Shown here: piece after piece, positions 47,051-57,390 of the stretch
Position numbering within the stretch: position 1 is the first letter of the stretch
Layout of the letters: every line of letters begins with the position of its first letter
NCBI GenBank assembly: GCA_039602395.1
Contig: JBCNJP010000003.1
Coordinates: 29,395,081 to 29,459,080, forward strand
Source: Deinandra increscens subsp. villosa
Taxonomy: Eukaryota; Streptophyta; Magnoliopsida; Asterales; Asteraceae
DNA: 64,000 bases
Reading direction: 5' to 3'
Made by a program: the position numbers and the translations under genes
The notes under the pieces: generated by a model
The model's database searches: none
The model's input: only the letters and a program-made list of their open reading frames with translations
What the model was told of the DNA's origin: nothing

Positions 47051-47283
47051 TCGAGTTATCCTACATCCAGCAAAAACGCTATATCCACTACGGATTGATC
47101 TGGGGCGTCCATCAAGATCATCCAACAGCCAAGATCTATGGTGTTTTCGCCTATGGCGTTTTCGGGGGAAAAAACACCATAGGCGGAAAACACCATAGAT
47201 CCTGGCTGTTGGATGATCTTGATGGATTCCCCAGATCAATCCGCAATGTATGTAGCGTTTTTACTGGATGTATTTTACCCTAA
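47051..47283. mobile_element. Palindromic fold-back MITE-like element
   Basis: Two arms of about 110 bp are inverted copies of each other. Left arm segments include ATCCAACAGCC and ATCTATGGTGTTTTCGCC; the right arm carries GGCTGTTGGAT and GGCGGAAAACACCATAGAT. The centre lies near 47165-47170. Both sides are TA-rich, consistent with a TA target. There is no coding capacity. Confidence 0.75.
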
Positions 47284-47504
47284 ACCTATATATATATATA
47301 TATATGGAGAGGTTCATTTGAGAACTAATTGGTTTTTAGAACTTTTGAGAACCATTATAAGCCACTAGTTTATATATATGGAAAACCCCCCATGAATTAT
47401 AGTGCTCTCCACCTGAAATTAGTGGTTGAGATTTGGTTCTCAAAAGTTCTCAAAATAATTTTTTTTTATTTAAACCTAACCCTATATATATATATATATA
47501 TATT
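47284..47504. mobile_element. MITE-like sequence with 17-bp inverted repeat
   Basis: AGAACTTTTGAGAACCA at 47338-47354 is repeated exactly in reverse complement at 47434-47450. (TA)n tracts flank both ends (47288-47305 and 47484-47503). GAGAAC-rich sequence of this kind is scattered in plant genomes; the class is uncertain. Confidence 0.5.
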
Positions 47505-50500
47505 AGCCGTGTGCCCACACGTTGCGGCGGCAACCGTTTATTGCGTGTTATTTGTCTTCTTTTTGCGTGTTCGCACCGTTCGCACGCTAAGGGATGTTCG
47601 CATTTGATCTTCCTCCTCTATATATAGTGGGGTACCGGTGCGTTGCGACAAGCGGCAGTTTATAGCGTGTTCTTTGTCTTCTGTTTGCGTGTGGCGAGCG
47701 ACAAGTTATATATATGTACATTACGTATTTAAACCATAAAAAGATATATACCTTTTCTAAAAAATAGATATTAGCTTAGACCGGTTTATTATTTATAAAA
47801 CTTAACTTAATTTCATAAACATAAGTTAGTTACTAAACTGTGAATAGACCGGTTCAATTAATATGCTGAAAATATTACATTTGTTGTACATTGCAAACTG
47901 AGATGAAATCAAGATAGAGTGCTATAAATTTTTTTGATTCTATTAATTTGCTAAAAATATTACAGCTCTAACTATTTATATACATAAACTAGAAAAAATA
48001 TTCAGGCTAAATAACTGACAAAATGACAGGCCGATTATCAAACTCAGCCCATTAATTAACTTCAATTGTAGTCTCTCATTTAAGGATATGATAGTAACTA
48101 TCAGGGTCGGCCTGGAGCATAGGCCCCGCCACCTTATGGGATTTTGAAGGGTCAGGAATTTTTAAAAAATTTAGTTATATATATTATATATATCAGGTTT
48201 AGTATTTTTTATTGCTTATTATTGCTAAGCAAAATCAATTGGGCTCTTAGCACTGACGGTTCATATGCTGCAAACTAAAACAGAGGTCACAGGTTCGAGA
48301 CCTGCCAACCTGGTTTATTTGTTTTTAAATACAAATATGTACACTGTATTTAATTATTTATTATGCATATCTCACAGTCCAGTCAATACCCCTCCCTACA
48401 TCTCACATTCGAGGAACATAGTTTCTTCAACTAATTAATACTTTCTTTTATTAACCAGTTCACCGTTTTGTCTACTTTTAAAGTTAAAGCTGAGAAAATA
48501 TTATTGTAAACACACTAAGCTGAGATTAGAAACCACATCCATTCTGCTAAGTCGAGTTCAAACTTGTTCATAAACACACTAAATTGAGATTAGAAACCTG
48601 ATGATGCACTAAATTGACAGTAAAAACCTGAGGCGACAAGTTCATACAACACCTAAGAGAGTAAATGTTTGACCTTAATAAAACCACTTCAGGAAAAAGA
48701 TAAAAAATACAACAAAGCTACATTGGTAAAAACAGAGAATTGTAAAACAGAAAAAACCGACAATCATAGACCCGCCAACACCTAAGACAAAGTAAACGTC
48801 TGACCCTAATTTATAAGATGCAATCCAAGTTGGTTTTGTAGTAGAAGAACTCCCTTAAAGATGCCACAATTTACTAATTGACAACAGTGGTGAAGCCATA
48901 TGATCTATCCAAGTATATTTGAAAATCATAGCCTTAAGAGCAGAAGCTATGTACCCGAATTAGTCTTTAATATACACAGCTCTAAAACCAGTTGAAGAAT
49001 ACAAATTAAGAATGTATACTTAGAAATCTAAATATATAGTAATATATAGAAAAAGAAAGGTGAAGCCACATATGTATTACATATGATGTATGTGCCCCAA
49101 TCTAGACAGCTCATTAGACACAAATCTGTTACCTTTGTGTATCTAAAAAGGCTTGAGAAGCTAAAAACATACATGTGTCACATATAGACACAAACATAAT
49201 AAATTAAAACCATTTTGTTAGCTAAGCGCATCTATTTCTAAAGTAAACACATCAATTTATAAAATCATATTCCTGCAGTCACCCACAAAATCAAGGTAAC
49301 CTCCCCTATTTTGTCATCAAAATGTTGACATTGAAAGTAGCAAAAATGACAGTAAAAACATTGACTTTTCTAAAAAAAGAAAGCATACAGTGAAGACTAA
49401 GTGAAACATGTATATAGACGACACATGTCTTCTAAAAAGTGTTACAAAGAGCCTAAAGCAATTGGCAGGTTAGTTAAAGAAAGTAAGGCTACTAAGTAAA
49501 AGGCTATTGAAAAAATTAACATCTCCACTTAGTTTTAAAAATATTTTTTGATTGAATTCAGCCTCATAATATGAAAATGAAATTTAAACTCAGATTTTCA
49601 ATCCCTTTGGCTCACTTTTGGTTTCTGACCCATTAATTAAATATTTATGAAATTGGCAGAATAAATTGAATGGTAAAAGAATGAAGATATCAGGGTCAAA
49701 AGATGATCAAGAAAGGAGTTTAGGGTCAGGTAGCAAATCTCCTGCAGGTCAAAGTCAAAGTCAAACCCATGAACCACCTAAAGACTACATTCATGTTAGA
49801 GCAAGAAGGGGTTAGGCCACTGATAGACAAAGTCTTGCTAAAATTTACCCACTGATTTCTAATACCAACAAAAAAAGAATAAATTAATTTTGTTTAGGGA
49901 ATATAAGATAAAAAGTCTCAGGGTCTACCTGCAAAGAATTACTTCCAAATACTTGTCAACAAAACACAAAACCATCACCCATCAGCAATTCAAAAGTGTA
50001 TGCTTCATCAATAAAACATAACAACATCCAAAAGGAAGCCCAAATGCTGCACATCAAACTCTTAGTTAAGATAAAAAAGGAACATAAACCACGGTAACAG
50101 GTATCATTCAGGTAAAAGAAAGATACATCAGACCCGTCTACCCATTGGGATCGTTTAGATAAATGGGTTACCAGGTCTATGGTCATTTTACACGATTTTA
50201 AATGAACCGGTTGTATTTGAATACATCTCTTTGAGACGGTATATACAAGTTGCGTTCCGATTCCTCAATTAAACCCACCAAACCAACACAATTAATAGCC
50301 ATGGGTATAAAAGCAACAAAAAGTACCTGATCAAAAAACCCAGCACCGCAGGACATAACAATGGCCCATCTATTTCAAGCAGTTTCCATGGCAGTAACAT
50401 GAAACCCCTCTATCTATTTTTTATTCATCCATTTCAATATAAATGATTTACTGACTTTATATGACTGCTGAAGGTAAATGGTACCTGCATTTCAGGATGA

Positions 50501-51797
50501 AAATTAAAGAGTACAACGAAAAGATAATGGAAAATTAAAAGATACACACCACATCTTTAGAAGGTACAAAGGAAGGGAGGAGACATCACTATTTAATTAC
50601 GCCTACCCTTTGACATTACAACCAAGGAACTTTCGTTGCTGGCACCTGCTATTACAATTTACAGTGGTCATATAGTTAACACAGATAAACCCAAATGAAA
50701 AGTACACAGAATGTACACAATAAACAACTCTAAAAGGCGAAAGAACGACATACCTTCAAACGTAGCCTTTGTAAGACATCAACATCCATAGAAACACGAA
50801 AAAAAGCAAACCTTTCCAGGGCAAAAAAAAGCTGCAGTAAAGTGTAAGCCACCATATCACAACACAAATATATTTTAACAGACTAAGAAATAAATTGTAA
50901 ACATCAAAGTGTATGGTAACAAACAAACGGCTCGAGAACGGGAATAAACACATATAAAATCCAAGCAAGACCGTCTAAGAAAGTAATATGATTGAAAGCA
51001 TAGTAATAAACACATGGTTAAATGTGTTTTGGTTTACAACTTTAATGACTCCTGTAAATCATAAACAACCAAAAAAAAGTAGTAGCATCCAGAAAGAACA
51101 TATGTAAAATTCTAAATACAATGTTCTTGTAAAACTAACCTTGGAAATAAAGTAATAATCAGCAGTGATCTTGGTTCAACTCAATTGGTACCAAAAAAAT
51201 CACCATTTTAGACCCGTTATCAAAGCATTTTCATAATAAACAAGTGATTAGAGTCACCATAGAAAGGATCTACTCACTTTTGAGGGAATCCTTATCATCA
51301 TCCCCACCGAAACTAAATGCACTCCAAAATCTTCAACTTTGTGTGTAGATTTTAGTTTTTGAAGACCATTCCTGTTGCTATTGAGATCGAGATAGTTATA
51401 ATCCTACTCATACATACCACGAAATCAGCATGGAAACAGGAAAATCAAGCTAATACCTCTGGGAAATCAAATAAGAAAACTAGTACTCAGATATCATAAT
51501 CAACATAAAAGTTCCCAAAGAAATGGATGAAAATACATGTTCTTAAGAAGTAGTCAAAGTGGCAGCAATCAACCTGCACATCACTAAACATTTAAGAGTT
51601 TGCAAAGAATATTACCACATTAAACATTTTTAACCGGATTGTAACAACCATGAACTCAAATTGTTGGACCAAACCTTATTCGATTAGATCTAGCCACTGT
51701 ATAAAAAAATCAAAATGAAATATTAGTACAAAGTGGTCTATGAAACACTTATCAAATAAACTAAAGGACTACAAAAGAAAATTCTAAAGAGAATATT
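47505..51797. other. AT-rich region, no convincing gene
   Basis: About 4.3 kb without a supported gene. It includes two GC-rich motifs, near 47519 (GTTGCGGCGGC) and 47640 (GCGTTGCGAC), and a SINE-like tRNA-related sequence (48236-48312). Long A-rich stretches follow. Short open frames show no domain, and non-coding transcripts cannot be judged from sequence alone. Confidence 0.45.
48236..48312 (+). repeat. SINE-like tRNA-derived sequence
   Basis: A tRNA-like block ends in AGGTCACAGGTTCGAGACCTG, giving a B box GGTTCGAGACC with a palindromic T-arm. Upstream TGGGCTCTTAGCACTGACGG fits a degenerate A box. It is single-copy in this window apart from the LTR modules, which differ in sequence. Confidence 0.45.
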
Positions 51798-51875
51798 GTT
51801 GGGTTATATAACTAATTATCGATTTAAACACGAGTACGTAGCGGATATTATCCTATGAATCAATCTAACTAACCT
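51798..51875 (-). repeat. LTR-like fragment, left of element D
   Basis: The sequence starts TGTTGGGTTATATAAC and is interrupted by element D at 51876. It appears to continue at 63504, where a minus-strand TATA-like CTATAAATAGACC lies near 63780. I infer that D inserted in an older LTR or solo LTR. Confidence 0.35.
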
Positions 51876-53017
51876 TGTGACAACCGGCAATTTCCCAGGT
51901 TAACCCCGTTAATAACTTGTGTTATATTTTAATAACGTCCGTTACTTCGGTTAACTGGAATAGTTACACGAGCATTGCACATGAGTCTAGACGTCAGTTA
52001 ACTTACTTGAATAATTATATTTTATGATTTTATGTAAATCATATTTTATAATTTCATGAAAACGTTTTGTCATTTTATGTGACAAGTACATTTATTATTT
52101 TTAATGTGATATATATGTATTTATATACACACGTTATTTTATTATGCTATGTGACGATGTGTCATGTAATCGTACAAACTTTTCTATATTTTTAATTGGA
52201 ATTTAAAAACATATAGTTATGGGGTTATAACTATGAATTTATGTGAATCATTTATATAATTATAAATGGGTATTTATGATATTATGTACAACGATTGGGG
52301 GGTGCATTCTAAATATGTAATGCGTTGATTTTATTTGTTCAAACGCACGTATCCGTACAGTTAGAGTTATTCCCGTTAGCCTCGTTGGGGTTAGTTAACC
52401 CCCCCCCCCCCCGTTAAACTCAAGGGGCTTATCTTGCCATTTTCTAAACTTATTTTAACTAATCAAACCTGCAAGGACCTAACTTGTAATTATTCAAACT
52501 CGAATCCTCATTTAGTAATATGGTGAGGGACCAATTCTGCAATTAATCAAACTTGAATGAAGTACTGGAAAGCCAAACAGAGATCGTCGACGGTTTCGAC
52601 GACTTCAATGAATCGGTAACCTCCCTTTCTTAATATTGTCCGATCGAATTCATCAGTTACACCATTCAATGATTTAGTAAATCAGTAGCAAGTCTTAACG
52701 TCATTTTGTCACCACAATCATCCTCCGAGCTCTCTCCCCTTTCTCTCGTTTTTTTTTAATATTTTCCGGTGAACTCGAATTTCCGGCCAAAATCTCCACC
52801 GAATCAGCACCATCCAACACCCTTTGAGATCTTCTTTCGTCGCTGAGCAACCAGGAGAAGTCGGATTCGAGTTTCGTGTTGGTGCTCGGTGTTCGCGTTC
52901 AAGTTTCGGGTTTCATTTCGGCTCCAAAAACGCGTCAAAACTCATCCCCGATTCAAGGTAACCCTTCCTCTACTTAAATCGCATGTTACCCTTCACTTTG
53001 TTTCTGATTTCAAGATT

Positions 53018-53052
53018 TTCCGGTGACCGGAATAAAACTCCGGCCACCGGAG
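53018..53052 (+). other. Twin CCGG hairpins in LTR D
   Basis: TTCCGGTGACCGGAA (53018-53032) and CTCCGGCCACCGGAG (53038-53052) each fold perfectly apart from the loop. The 3' LTR copy has CTCCAG in the second, breaking one pair. Confidence 0.7.
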
Positions 53053-53121
53053 TTGTGGGGAAGAAGATGGCTCGCGACTGGTTCTAAATATATTTATTCT
53101 GTGCGTGATTTTTAAACAAAA

Positions 53122-53351
53122 GGAGTCTCACCGCAGTGGTAAGTCTATGTGTCTGGGTCCAAAGGGTCGCGAGTTCTACTCCCACACACTGCATTTTCTT
53201 TTATGTATTTCTTTTCTTGGTGCCAAATTTCTGGCAACTCTATCGCATAAAGTGAATTATGTCCGAAGAATAAACCAAAGGGAGTGCTGGCCTAGTGGTC
53301 AATATGCTGTGAAGCATGTGGGAGGTCATGGGTTCGATTCCTATGAGCATC
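53122..53351 (+). other. Two tandem tRNA-like modules in 5' LTR of D
   Basis: Module 1 (53122-53191) is weak: A box CACCGCAGTGG, B box AGTTCTACTCC. Module 2 (53281-53351) has a perfect A box TGGCCTAGTGG and a perfect B box GGTTCGATTCC with 7-nt ends GGAGTGC/GAGCATC that pair only partly. Module 2 resembles plant SINE heads. Sense orientation, as in A and B. Confidence 0.65.
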
Positions 53352-53566
53352 ATTTTTGCCTTTTTATTTATTTTTTGGATTTTAAGCATCATTTGGTCTA
53401 ACACCCAAAACTACTATTACATGTATATAATATCCTGACATCCTAAAGTTTTCATAGACCCCGTTAGGGTACTTGTTGAACTTTTATATTATGAAAGCAT
53501 TATAATTTAAATGAATTAAAATTTTATAGCCTCGTTATTAATAATAAAAATTAGTTTTAAATATAT

Positions 53567-53604
<38 letters not shown>

Positions 53605-54886
53605 TTGATTTATTGACATGCAAGCGTTTTAAAGATTTTCTTGAAACTATTGAATTTTGACACTACATATAAATATATATATTGGACGTATTATTTTTCA
53701 TACTTTTGACTACACTCCGATATTTATATTTATGAACGTGTATGTTTACCCGATCATCACTACATTTATTATTTGGAATAACATACGCACATTGATTTCG
53801 TAAATCTTTGTGTCCTTGATTTAATGTCATTTTTTACTGCTTTAGAACAAACGATTTTTATCACACGTTGAAAACTATCACACAAGTCACGTATGGATTT
53901 ACTTGTCAAAGAACCGTCGTCTAGGCTATGTTACTCATGTGCGGACACACACTTACGTATGTAAAATCGATAGGTGCTCGGTAGTTACGCAAGACTCGGA
54001 GTCTTACTAAATTGTAGCAGCGCACCCTAAGGTGAGTTACACAACCTCTTACGTTACGTCCGGGTTTGGACGATAACACACACAAACACGTTACACCCGG
54101 GTTAGGGTGATAACACGATAACTTTTGATGTATGATTACAGTAGAAATCCAGTATATATCACATGTTCACGTAAAATGCTTTATCTTTCAAGTCCTTACT
54201 TATCGAACCGTTAATAGCATATAGTGAGGGGATATTGGGTAGTACTACTGGTGTCTGACAAACCCCACTCAGCGGGCACGAGATGCACCACCCGACTGGC
54301 GGTCAGACTGAGGACAATGTCAGCCTAACTTACCGTGATCGAGTAGACACGGGGAAGGCAAACCACGTAAGGATTATTCCTACAACCAATTGGTCAGCTT
54401 CGGTTGCGAACGTTTTAGTGACATGAACTTAGGCTCGCTACCTACGATATGGATTGTACTTGTAATATACATACTTACGTATGAATAAAGACTGTTGTAT
54501 TCGTACTGCATAATTATACTAGATATACTTATGTGCTTATGTGAACTCACCAACATTAGTTGACACTTGCTCTTATGCATGCTTTGCAGGACGCTAGGAG
54601 TATTGGATTTTTGGGCACGTACGTTGGTTAAAACCACTATTTTTGGAAACTTACTTTTAAAACCTTTTCAACTTGAACTATTTACTTATCGGGCGCTTGT
54701 TTGCATAACATAACTTTTATGTGCTTCCGCTAAACTTTAACTCTGGTTTTGATATTTCCCGGTTGGAAATATATTTACATTTTGAACCCTTAACTTATGT
54801 TTGATGCAACTAATGACTCGGGTCCTGGTCTGGATCACACCCCACGTAGTAAAACTCCGTTAGTGGAAATTAGGGGTGTGACAGAT

Positions 54887-54900
54887 TGGTATCAGAGCCC
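54887..54900 (+). other. Primer binding site of element D
   Basis: TGGTATCAGAGCCC, three bases after the LTR end at 54883, matches the initiator-Met tRNA complement. Confidence 0.92.
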
Positions 54901-55062
54901 TTGGTTGCAGAGAACTAGAATTTTCAAAAATTATAAACTGTAACTGTTTTTGAACATTAGTTACAACGGTTCCCAAAAACAATTTCATTTCGCGTGCCAA
55001 AAAAATCGATTACTCACATTACGTTGTTTTTCTTTTGTTGTGTCTGTCTGGGTTTTGACAGT

Positions 55063-55760
55063 ATGGCACCACACGACAACACGAGGGGTAATGGAAAGAA
55101 AATTGCCAACGAACAGTCATCATCCTCCAACCAACAAGGTCGTGTGCCTTAGCGGCCTGAGTACACCATAATGGACTTCCTTCGGGATCAGCACATACGT
55201 CTTGATAGGTGTGCACCAGACGATTACAACTGGTTGAATCCGACAACATATCGGTTGCTTGATATGTTTCATGTGCCGGACAGGGTTGACCTACCCTTTG
55301 ATTTGAAGCGGGTCATTGCGAGACTGATAATAGCCTATGACAACACTCTTGGAGAAACCAGATAAAACTCCATCAACAATCGCACATGCGATAGAGAAAT
55401 CGAGCGATTGCGGGCTGATCAGAGGGAGCGGGATACCTACCACTACAACCTGTCCCAGGGGGTAATGGGTATCCGTGACAGGGTCACTAAGCTTGAGTCG
55501 CGATCCAATCCAGCAGATTTGGAGCATAGACCGCATCAAGCACAACATCAGATTACTGCACTACAACATTCTAATGCAGCACTCCAACATTCCAATGCGG
55601 CACTAGCGGCACAGGTCGCCGCCTCCAAGCTCAAATGGTAGCCCTGCAGGTTCAAGGTGCTCCTGCTCAGGAAGAAGAGGAGGAACCCTTCGAGGAGGAA
55701 CCTTTTGGGGAGGAGCCTCAAGAGGACATGGAGGAAGAACCAGATGTTATTGATCCATGA
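55063..55760 (+). pseudogene. Accessory ORF1 of element D, interrupted
   Basis: This is homologous to the frames at 2221-2880 and 21905-22603. It begins MAPHDNTRGNGKKIANEQ and has a TAG near 55151, a TAA near 55363 and a frameshift near 55620 (after LAAQVAA). The acidic end reads EEEEEPFEEEPFGEEPQ and finishes EEPDVIDP. The coiled-coil region has LQHSNAALQHSNAAL. The shared start, length and acidic end in three copies argue that this was a real gene of the family. Confidence 0.75.
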
Positions 55761-55967
55761 TCTAATCGGTCTTCTTTTCTTTAATATTGTTACTTCGAAT
55801 AAATTTGACTGGGTGTTCATTTTATTTTGAATGTTTCAAATGCTGAGATACACAATGGTTGGATTTAAACTTTGTAATGGATATTACATCTTTATTTTTC
55901 CAATGTGTTCTTAAAAATTATGTCATGTGATGGATGGATGCATGAATAATTGTTTAGTACTTAATGA

Positions 55968-56050
55968 AATTAATATTGGATATATTAATCATTTTATTGT
56001 AAGCGTGCTAACGTATAAAATGGAATTAATATTGGGTATATTAATCATGG
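55968..56050 (+). repeat. Short direct repeat before gag of D
   Basis: ATTAATATTGG(A/G)TATATTAATCAT occurs twice, near 55968 and 56025, in the spacer between ORF1 and gag. A and B have one copy, so this is a local duplication in D. Confidence 0.7.
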
Positions 56051-56075
56051 AATGTCTTTCATGGCAAACAGAATT

Positions 56076-57390
56076 ATGGCTGAAAACCTTACCGCAACAC
56101 AAATCCAAAATCTGATTAACCAAGGAGTTGCAGCAGCTCTAGCAGCGGCCCAAAATCAGCAAAACAACAACAGTGGTAAGTAAAAGAGACGAAAAAAATT
56201 GACAACATTTTTTTTCTCACTCTCTAAAATTATTCTCTAAAATAATTTTATGAAACAAATCCAGTCCCAGCTCAGTGCACCTTCAAAACTTACATGGATT
56301 GTAAGCCGCTCACATTTAAGGGTGATGAAGGAGCCGTGGATCTGTTGCGATGGCTCGAGAAATCAGAAAATGCATTCTTAATGTGCAGCTGCCCAGTAGC
56401 GAGTCGGGTCAATTTCGCAACCGCTACACTCGAGCTGCCCTCACTTGGTGGAACGCACAAATCCAAATGCTAAGGCTCGACGCAGCAAATCCTATGACTT
56501 GGAAGGAATTCAAGGATGCCATCATGGAGGAGTATTGTCCTCGTGACCAAGTCAAAAGGTGGGAAATCGAGTTTCAAAACTCGAAAATGGTAGGTTCTGA
56601 AGTTGAAGAGTACACCACTCGCTACCACGAGTACGCGGTGCTATGTCCTACGATGGTTGACGCTGACTTCAAAAGGATTGAAAGGTACGTGGATGGGTTA
56701 CCTCCACAGATCAAAGGAATGGTTACTGCCTCAAACCCTGTAAATGTGCAGAATGCTATCAGGTTGGCCCATAAGCCAACTGACCAGGCCATAGAGCAGG
56801 GAACTTTGCCACCCAGGAAGGTCCCCGAGACTGCCCTAGACAAGAAAGAGAGAGGACGACTCTGGTAACAACAACAACAATGGTAGTGGAAACAACAATG
56901 GGAGATCCTCTAACTCTCGCAACCAAAACAAGAGGTACAACAATTTCAGGGGTGACTATAACAATAGTAAAACCAGAAGTGGGGGGCGGTAACCAGAATC
57001 GCCAAGGTGGTAGTAATCAAAATCACAATGGGTACAAGGGACGAGCACCGTTCCGCAATCGGTGCAACCAACACCACAATGGGGCATGCAAGAAACTCAC
57101 ATGTGAGCGTTGTGGTAAATGGGGCCATGAAGCTAAGAATTGTTGGGGTGAACTACAAAACCGTCCCAATCAGAATCAAAACCAGAGTCAGAATCAGAAC
57201 CAGAGGTAGAATAATGAAGGCCCTAGGGGGTGTTATGAATGTGGAAAGCCAGGGCACTTGAAGAGGGACTTCCCAACTTCGAAAGAATAACAACAATGCT
57301 AGCAACAACAATAACCACCGTAACAACAATAACAACGGCGGTGATGGTGGTAGAAACGGTGGAGATGGCGCCAAAGGGCGAGCTTTCGTT
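56076..57390 (+). pseudogene. Gag of element D with putative intron
   Basis: The start is MAENLTATQIQNLINQG at 56076. Exon 1 ends at 56175 at a consensus donor GTAAGT. An acceptor at 56270 (CCCAG) would join in frame to QCTFKTYMDCKPLTFKG. The capsid core follows (WWNAQIQML, EEYCPRDQVKR, MVGSEVEEYTTRYHE). A 4-bp deletion relative to B near 56434 and a frameshift near 56850 break it. Zinc-binding motifs are CNQHHNGAC-type, CERCGKWGHEAKNC (perfect CX2CX4HX4C) and CYECGKPGHLKRDF, in which the last Cys is Phe. The spacer is rich in Asn and Gln. Confidence 0.85.
56176..56270 (+). other. Putative 95-bp gag intron of D
   Basis: It has GTAAGT at the start, a T-rich AT-rich body, and CCCAG at the end. 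Splicing restores the reading into TFKTYMDC. In A the donor GT is TT (1828-1827) and in B it is AT (21542-21541). Without splicing, exon 1 meets stop codons within a few residues. Confidence 0.6.

Larger units (their letters stand above)
51876..54883 (+). repeat. 5' LTR of chromovirus D (3008 bp)
   Basis: It has TGTGACAACCGG to GGGTGTGACA ends. A poly-C run flanked by GTTAA lies near 52399-52413. The donor-like AAG/GTAACC is at 52957/52958, twin hairpins at 53018-53052, tRNA-like modules at 53122-53191 and 53281-53351, a (TA)n block near 53560-53605, the GC-rich conserved island at about 54233-54370, and the acceptor-like TTTGCAG/G at 54589/54590. Confidence 0.93.

Noticed and set aside
53105..53401. 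98-codon frame in both LTRs of D (also 62122-62418)
   Set aside because: It is the translation of the two tRNA-like modules and the spacer between them, with no protein-like features and no counterpart in A or B.
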